Assembly (NCBI GenBank): GCA_945876305.1
Contig: CAMCOB010000017.1
Span: 1 to 18,921, forward strand
Origin: Bifidobacterium breve
Lineage (GTDB): Bacteria; Actinomycetota; Thermoleophilia; Miltoncostaeales; Miltoncostaeaceae
Direction of reading: 5' to 3'
DNA length: 18,921 nucleotides
This document shows, piece after piece, positions 14,664-18,921 of the stretch. The notes below the pieces were generated by a model. That model made no database searches. It was not told the origin of the DNA and worked only from the letters and a program-made list of their open reading frames with translations. Within the stretch, counting starts at the first letter, position 1. Every line of letters starts with the position of its first letter. Position numbers and translations under genes: made by a program.

Positions 14664-14993
14664 CTAACGCACGAGCGGCGAGCCGAGACACCTGGCCAGT
14701 TCGAAGGCGCGGGCGGCACGGTCCCCATCGCCCATGCCGCGATACGCGCGGCCAAGGCAGTACTGCGCGTAATGGTCGGTGGGTGCGATCTCGGCCACGA
14801 CCTCAAACTCCTCGGCTGCCTTCGCGTATTCGCGCACCGAGAGGTACGCCCGCCCGAGTGCCTCACGAATGGACGCCTTGTCAGGCTCTATCCGCTTGGC
14901 CATCTCCAGCGCCATGGCAGCCGGGTGAAAGTCGCGGGATGCCAGGAGCTCACTCCCCCGCTGAAAGTGTTCGTACGCGCCGACCTCGTTCAT
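14664..14993 (-). CDS. Small tetratricopeptide repeat protein
   Basis: A 109-residue protein built almost entirely of about three TPR units: residues about 7-39 (AYEHFQRGSELLASRDFHPA, then ALEMAKRIEPD), 41-74 (REALGRAYLSVREYAKAAEE, then FEVVAEIAPTD) and 75-103 (CLGRAYRGMGDGDRAARAFE). There are no signal peptide, membrane segment or catalytic motifs, so it is a likely cytoplasmic protein-protein interaction module with an unknown partner. The ATG at 14991-14993 marks the start of the repeats. The open frame extends to 15119, but that part overlaps the coaBC end and is not TPR-like. A TACCAT box 7 nt before the ATG and the absence of a Shine-Dalgarno sequence suggest its own leaderless transcript, 59 nt after coaBC. 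Confidence 0.85.
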   Translation of the reverse strand: MNEVGAYEHFQRGSELLASRDFHPAAMALEMAKRIEPDKASIREALGRAYLSVREYAKAAEEFEVVAEIAPTDHYAQYCLGRAYRGMGDGDRAARAFELARCLGSPLVR

Positions 14994-15000
14994 CGGCGGA

Positions 15001-15006
15001 ATGGTA
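15001..15006 (-). promoter_or_regulatory. -10 element for the TPR gene
   Basis: TACCAT on the minus strand is followed by TCCGCCG (7 nt) and the ATG of the TPR gene. It fits TANNNT at leaderless spacing, in the coaBC-TPR gap. No -35 match or Shine-Dalgarno sequence is visible. Confidence 0.4.
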
Positions 15007-15052
15007 CGCACTGACCTCGGCCGCCGCAGGGGGTACGGCTCCGGTGGAACCC

Positions 15053-16273
15053 CTACGCCGTGACTGGTGCTCCGCCACTCACGAGTGGCAGCACGGCATC
15101 CAGAATGGCGTCGGCGCACTGGCGCTTGCTCATGCGGGGCAGCGCCAGTTCGGCGTCGCCGGGACCGATGATGGTGATGATGTTGTCGGGCCCCTCAAAC
15201 GCAGCGCCGTCCACGGCGGCGTCGTTATGCACCACCATGTCCACCGCCTTCCGCACGCGCTTCGCGCGAGCCCGCTCGAGCCCCTCGGGCCCATGCTCGG
15301 CCGCAAAGCCAACGAGCACCTGCTCGTCGCGCAGCGCTGAGAGCTCGGCCAGGATGTCGGTCGTGCGCTCCATCTGCACCGTCAGCGAATCTGCTGCCGA
15401 CTTGTCGAGCTTGCCCGCCCGTTGGTCCACCGGCCGGTAGTCCGCGACAGCGGCGCACATGATGAGCATGTCCGTGCCTGGGAACTGCGCGCGGCATACC
15501 TCTCGCATCTCGGCGGCCGTCGGCGCATCGAGGTACGTGATGCCCTGCACGCGGGGTAGGTCAACGTTCGCCTGAACCACCGTGACATCCGCGCCCCGGT
15601 CGTGGGCGGCGGCAGCCAGAGCCCACGCCATGCGACCGCTCGACCGGTTGCCAACGAACCGCACGGCGTCGATTGGCTCACGGGTTCCCCCGGCGGAGAT
15701 CAACACCTGCGTGCCGGCGAGGTCGCCATGGTGGGAGACCCCGCGAAGCAACGACTCAACAGCATCCACGATGACGGTGGGCTCTGCGAGTCGACCCGGT
15801 CCGGTGGCGCCATCGGCGAGCAGCCCACTCTCGGGCTCAATGATGTGCACGCCAAACGCACGAAGGGATTCGATGTTTCGCTGCGTGGCGGGGTGCAGCC
15901 ACATCGAGGTGTTCATGGCGGGTGCCACCACCACCGGCCCGCGGAACGCGAGATAGCAGGACGTGAGCAGATTGGTGGCCATCCCCGAGGCCATCTGGGC
16001 GATGGAGTTCGCCGAGGCCGGTGCCACCAGCATCAGGTCCATGCCGTCGTTCACATCGAGGTGGTGGTACCCCGGCTGATCGTCATCGCCAAACATCGTG
16101 GTGCCCACCTCGCGCCGTGACAGCGCAGCGAACGACGCCGCGCCCACAAACCGCTCGGCGGTGTGGGTCATCACCACGCTCACGCCATGCCCGTGGCGCT
16201 GCAGCATGCGGAGGACGTCGAGTGACTTGTAGGCGGCAATGCCGCCGGTCACCCCAAGAAGGATCTCGGCCAT
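15053..16273 (-). CDS. coaBC: Bifunctional phosphopantothenoylcysteine decarboxylase / phosphopantothenate-cysteine ligase
   Basis: CoaBC (Dfp) performs two consecutive steps of coenzyme A synthesis. The 406 residues contain the FMN-dependent CoaC domain (about 1-180) with GVTGGIAAYKSLD (7-19), the active-site His near 70-71, and the signature PAMNTSMW (118-125). The CoaB ligase domain (about 186-400) has SAGGTREPIDAVRFVGNRSS, AAVADYRP (274-281) and the Lys-containing KLDKS (288-292). One oddity: in the flap normally reading ACGxxGxGRM, this protein reads LLADGATGPGRL (151-162), with D154 where E. coli has catalytic C158. The ATG at 16271-16273 has no Shine-Dalgarno sequence and a TAGCGT box 6 nt upstream. 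It follows gmk by 57 nt; rpoZ, usually between them in actinobacteria, is absent. Confidence 0.96.
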   Translation of the reverse strand: MAEILLGVTGGIAAYKSLDVLRMLQRHGHGVSVVMTHTAERFVGAASFAALSRREVGTTMFGDDDQPGYHHLDVNDGMDLMLVAPASANSIAQMASGMATNLLTSCYLAFRGPVVVAPAMNTSMWLHPATQRNIESLRAFGVHIIEPESGLLADGATGPGRLAEPTVIVDAVESLLRGVSHHGDLAGTQVLISAGGTREPIDAVRFVGNRSSGRMAWALAAAAHDRGADVTVVQANVDLPRVQGITYLDAPTAAEMREVCRAQFPGTDMLIMCAAVADYRPVDQRAGKLDKSAADSLTVQMERTTDILAELSALRDEQVLVGFAAEHGPEGLERARAKRVRKAVDMVVHNDAAVDGAAFEGPDNIITIIGPGDAELALPRMSKRQCADAILDAVLPLVSGGAPVTA

Positions 16274-16279
16274 TCGAAA

Positions 16280-16285
16280 ACGCTA
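16280..16285 (-). promoter_or_regulatory. -10 element for leaderless coaBC
   Basis: TAGCGT on the minus strand is followed by TTTCGA (6 nt) and the coaBC ATG. No Shine-Dalgarno sequence precedes the ATG. The geometry matches the dtd and ybjN-like starts. The -35 region is unclear. Confidence 0.4.
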
Positions 16286-16330
16286 TCGCCAATTACGCCC
16301 GCGCGCATCCCCGTGGCGTTGCAGAACCGG

Positions 16331-16870
16331 TCAGGCCGTTGCGGACCGGATGATCTCCACCAGTTCGTGGGTGGCCCGCGACGCGTCGTCGTTCAGGATC
16401 CGGTGGTCAAATTCACTCTCGGCACCCATCTCGCCACGAGCCACCTCAAGGCGCTCGGCGATCTCCTCGTCGGCGTCGGTTGCGCGTTCACGCAGGCGCC
16501 GACCCAGTTCCTCAAGCGATGGTGGGGCGATAAAGATTGAGATCGAGTCGGGTCGAAGGGCCCGCACGTTGCGCGCGCCCTGCAGTTCGATCTCGAGGAT
16601 CACTGAGCGCCCCCCAACGAGAATGCGGTCGAGCTCGCTCACCAGCGTGCCGTATCGATTACCGGCAAACTCCGCGTGCTCCAGAAATGCGTTCTGGTCA
16701 ATCAGGCGCGCGAACTCTGCGCGGCTCATGAAGTGGTACTCACGGCCGTCAATCTCGCCCGGGCGCTTTGCGCGGGTGGTGCACGACACCGCCACCGCCA
16801 GCGCGGGAACCTGCTCGAGCACGCCCCGGATGAGTGTTCCCTTACCGGCACCAGACGGGCCGGACACCAC
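16331..16870 (-). CDS. gmk: Guanylate kinase
   Basis: Gmk phosphorylates GMP to GDP. The P-loop GPSGAGKG (4-11) is followed by the GMP-binding CTTRAKRPGEIDGREYHFM, AFLEHAEFAGNRYGT, ILEIELQGARNVR and a C-terminal ILNDD. The GTG at 16868-16870 gives 179 residues, but it cuts off most of the first beta strand: family members usually read x-LxxVSGPSG. The frame continues upstream as HRVFVVSGPSG to an ATA codon that overlaps the mihF stop (ATAG). Translation could therefore begin upstream at a rare ATA, giving 187 residues. Coordinates here use the first canonical start codon. It follows mihF by 20 nt and is presumably co-transcribed with it. Confidence 0.94.
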   Translation of the reverse strand: MVSGPSGAGKGTLIRGVLEQVPALAVAVSCTTRAKRPGEIDGREYHFMSRAEFARLIDQNAFLEHAEFAGNRYGTLVSELDRILVGGRSVILEIELQGARNVRALRPDSISIFIAPPSLEELGRRLRERATDADEEIAERLEVARGEMGAESEFDHRILNDDASRATHELVEIIRSATA

Positions 16871-16890
16871 AAAGACCCGGTGCGCCGTGG

Positions 16891-17223
16891 CTATCGCTGC
16901 TCGAGCAGGTGGACCAGTTCTTCACGCTGGCGTGTGGATAGCCCCCCGAGGGTCTTCCCCTGGGAGATCCGGCACTGGTTGAGCAACCGGGTGGCCTTGA
17001 CCTTCCCGTATTTCGGGGCCGCCACAATGATGTCGAACACCTTGGCGGTGAGTACGAAGTCTTTGGGCTCGGAAATGACCTTCTCTACCGAGAGCGCACC
17101 GGACTTCAGTTCCTTCTTCAGCTGCGCACGCAGCGAACGGATCTCATTTGCCCGGCGCAGGGCGTCGAGGCGCTGGTCGAGCGAGCGCTGCGGCGTCTGG
17201 GCCGTCTTGGAAGGAGTCGCCAT
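16891..17223 (-). CDS. mihF: Integration host factor, actinobacterial type (mIHF)
   Basis: A 110-residue basic protein whose location directly upstream of gmk and sequence pattern match the actinobacterial mIHF nucleoid-associated protein, essential in mycobacteria. The N-terminal part is helical and charged (RSLDQRLDALRRANEIRSLR, about 13-32). The C-terminal half holds the DNA-binding segment (YGKVKATRLLNQCRI, then LGGLSTRQREELVHLL), resembling the helix-two-turn-helix of mIHF. It is unrelated to proteobacterial IhfA/B. The ATG at 17221-17223 has no Shine-Dalgarno sequence, and a promoter-like TTGCGT-N18-TACGCT ends 8 nt upstream. It lies 97 nt after carB, where pyrF is often found in actinobacteria. 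Confidence 0.88.
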   Translation of the reverse strand: MATPSKTAQTPQRSLDQRLDALRRANEIRSLRAQLKKELKSGALSVEKVISEPKDFVLTAKVFDIIVAAPKYGKVKATRLLNQCRISQGKTLGGLSTRQREELVHLLEQR

Positions 17224-17231
17224 CAGGAATC

Positions 17232-17261
17232 AGCGTACCCACGCGGCACCGCCCAACGCAA
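17232..17261 (-). promoter_or_regulatory. Promoter for mihF-gmk
   Basis: On the minus strand, TTGCGT (17261-17256) and TACGCT (17237-17232) are separated by 18 nt, a plausible -35/-10 pair. The -10 ends 8 nt before the mihF ATG, giving an mRNA with a leader of about 2 nt or none. No Shine-Dalgarno sequence is present. Confidence 0.45.
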
Positions 17262-17322
17262 CCCGTCCGATGACATGGATTCCCATGACGAAGTTCGCTC
17301 GCAGCAGGTGAGTGTTGTGAGG

Positions 17323-18921
<1,599 letters not shown>

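Noticed and set aside
17274..17287. Hairpin after carB as a terminator
   Set aside because: The stem is only 5 bp and no T-tract follows; it cannot be supported as a terminator.

Overview
This is a GC-rich housekeeping segment of a bacterial chromosome. Every gene but one lies on the minus strand, so transcription runs from high to low coordinates. The host looks actinobacterial: an mIHF-type nucleoid protein sits directly upstream of gmk, there is a YbjN-family protein of the actinobacterial type, GTG/TTG starts are common, and several genes appear to be leaderless. I suspect a deep-branching class such as Thermoleophilia or Acidimicrobiia, but the sequence alone does not settle the class. 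No mobile elements, CRISPR arrays, tRNA or rRNA genes were seen.

Layout in transcription order. Right end (18921-14664): the C-terminal half of carB (pyrimidine/arginine synthesis), mihF, gmk, coaBC and a small TPR protein. This resembles the actinobacterial carB-pyrF-mihF-gmk-rpoZ-coaBC neighbourhood, but pyrF and rpoZ are not in their usual places. Middle (14606-13669): one plus-strand gene (ybjN-like), divergent from dtd (D-aminoacyl-tRNA deacylase).

Left two thirds (13601-1): the classical translation/RNA-metabolism cluster rimP-nusA-ylxR-infB-rbfA-nrnA(DHH)-truB-ribF-rpsO-pnp, followed by an M16 peptidase, dapB and a cupin gene cut by the window edge. The genes are tightly packed. Six junctions are 4-nt start/stop overlaps (four GTGA, two ATGA), which implies strong translational coupling. 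The products cover ribosome maturation (RimP, RbfA), transcription elongation (NusA), translation initiation (IF2), tRNA pseudouridylation (TruB), FMN/FAD synthesis (RibF), ribosomal protein S15 and RNA decay (PNPase, NrnA-like).

The most interesting parts are regulatory or lineage-specific. All five genes in the right and middle sections that are not coupled to an upstream gene have a TANNNT box 6-8 nt before the start codon and no Shine-Dalgarno sequence. A strong intrinsic terminator with a competing hairpin and a possible leader ORF lies before rimP-nusA. The rpsO leader holds a 9-bp hairpin that could be an S15 autoregulatory site, and three small hairpins separate rpsO from pnp. NusA carries an appended Cys3His motif and an acidic tail. 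CoaBC has Asp where the E. coli-type ACG motif has its catalytic Cys. I found no novel multi-gene system.
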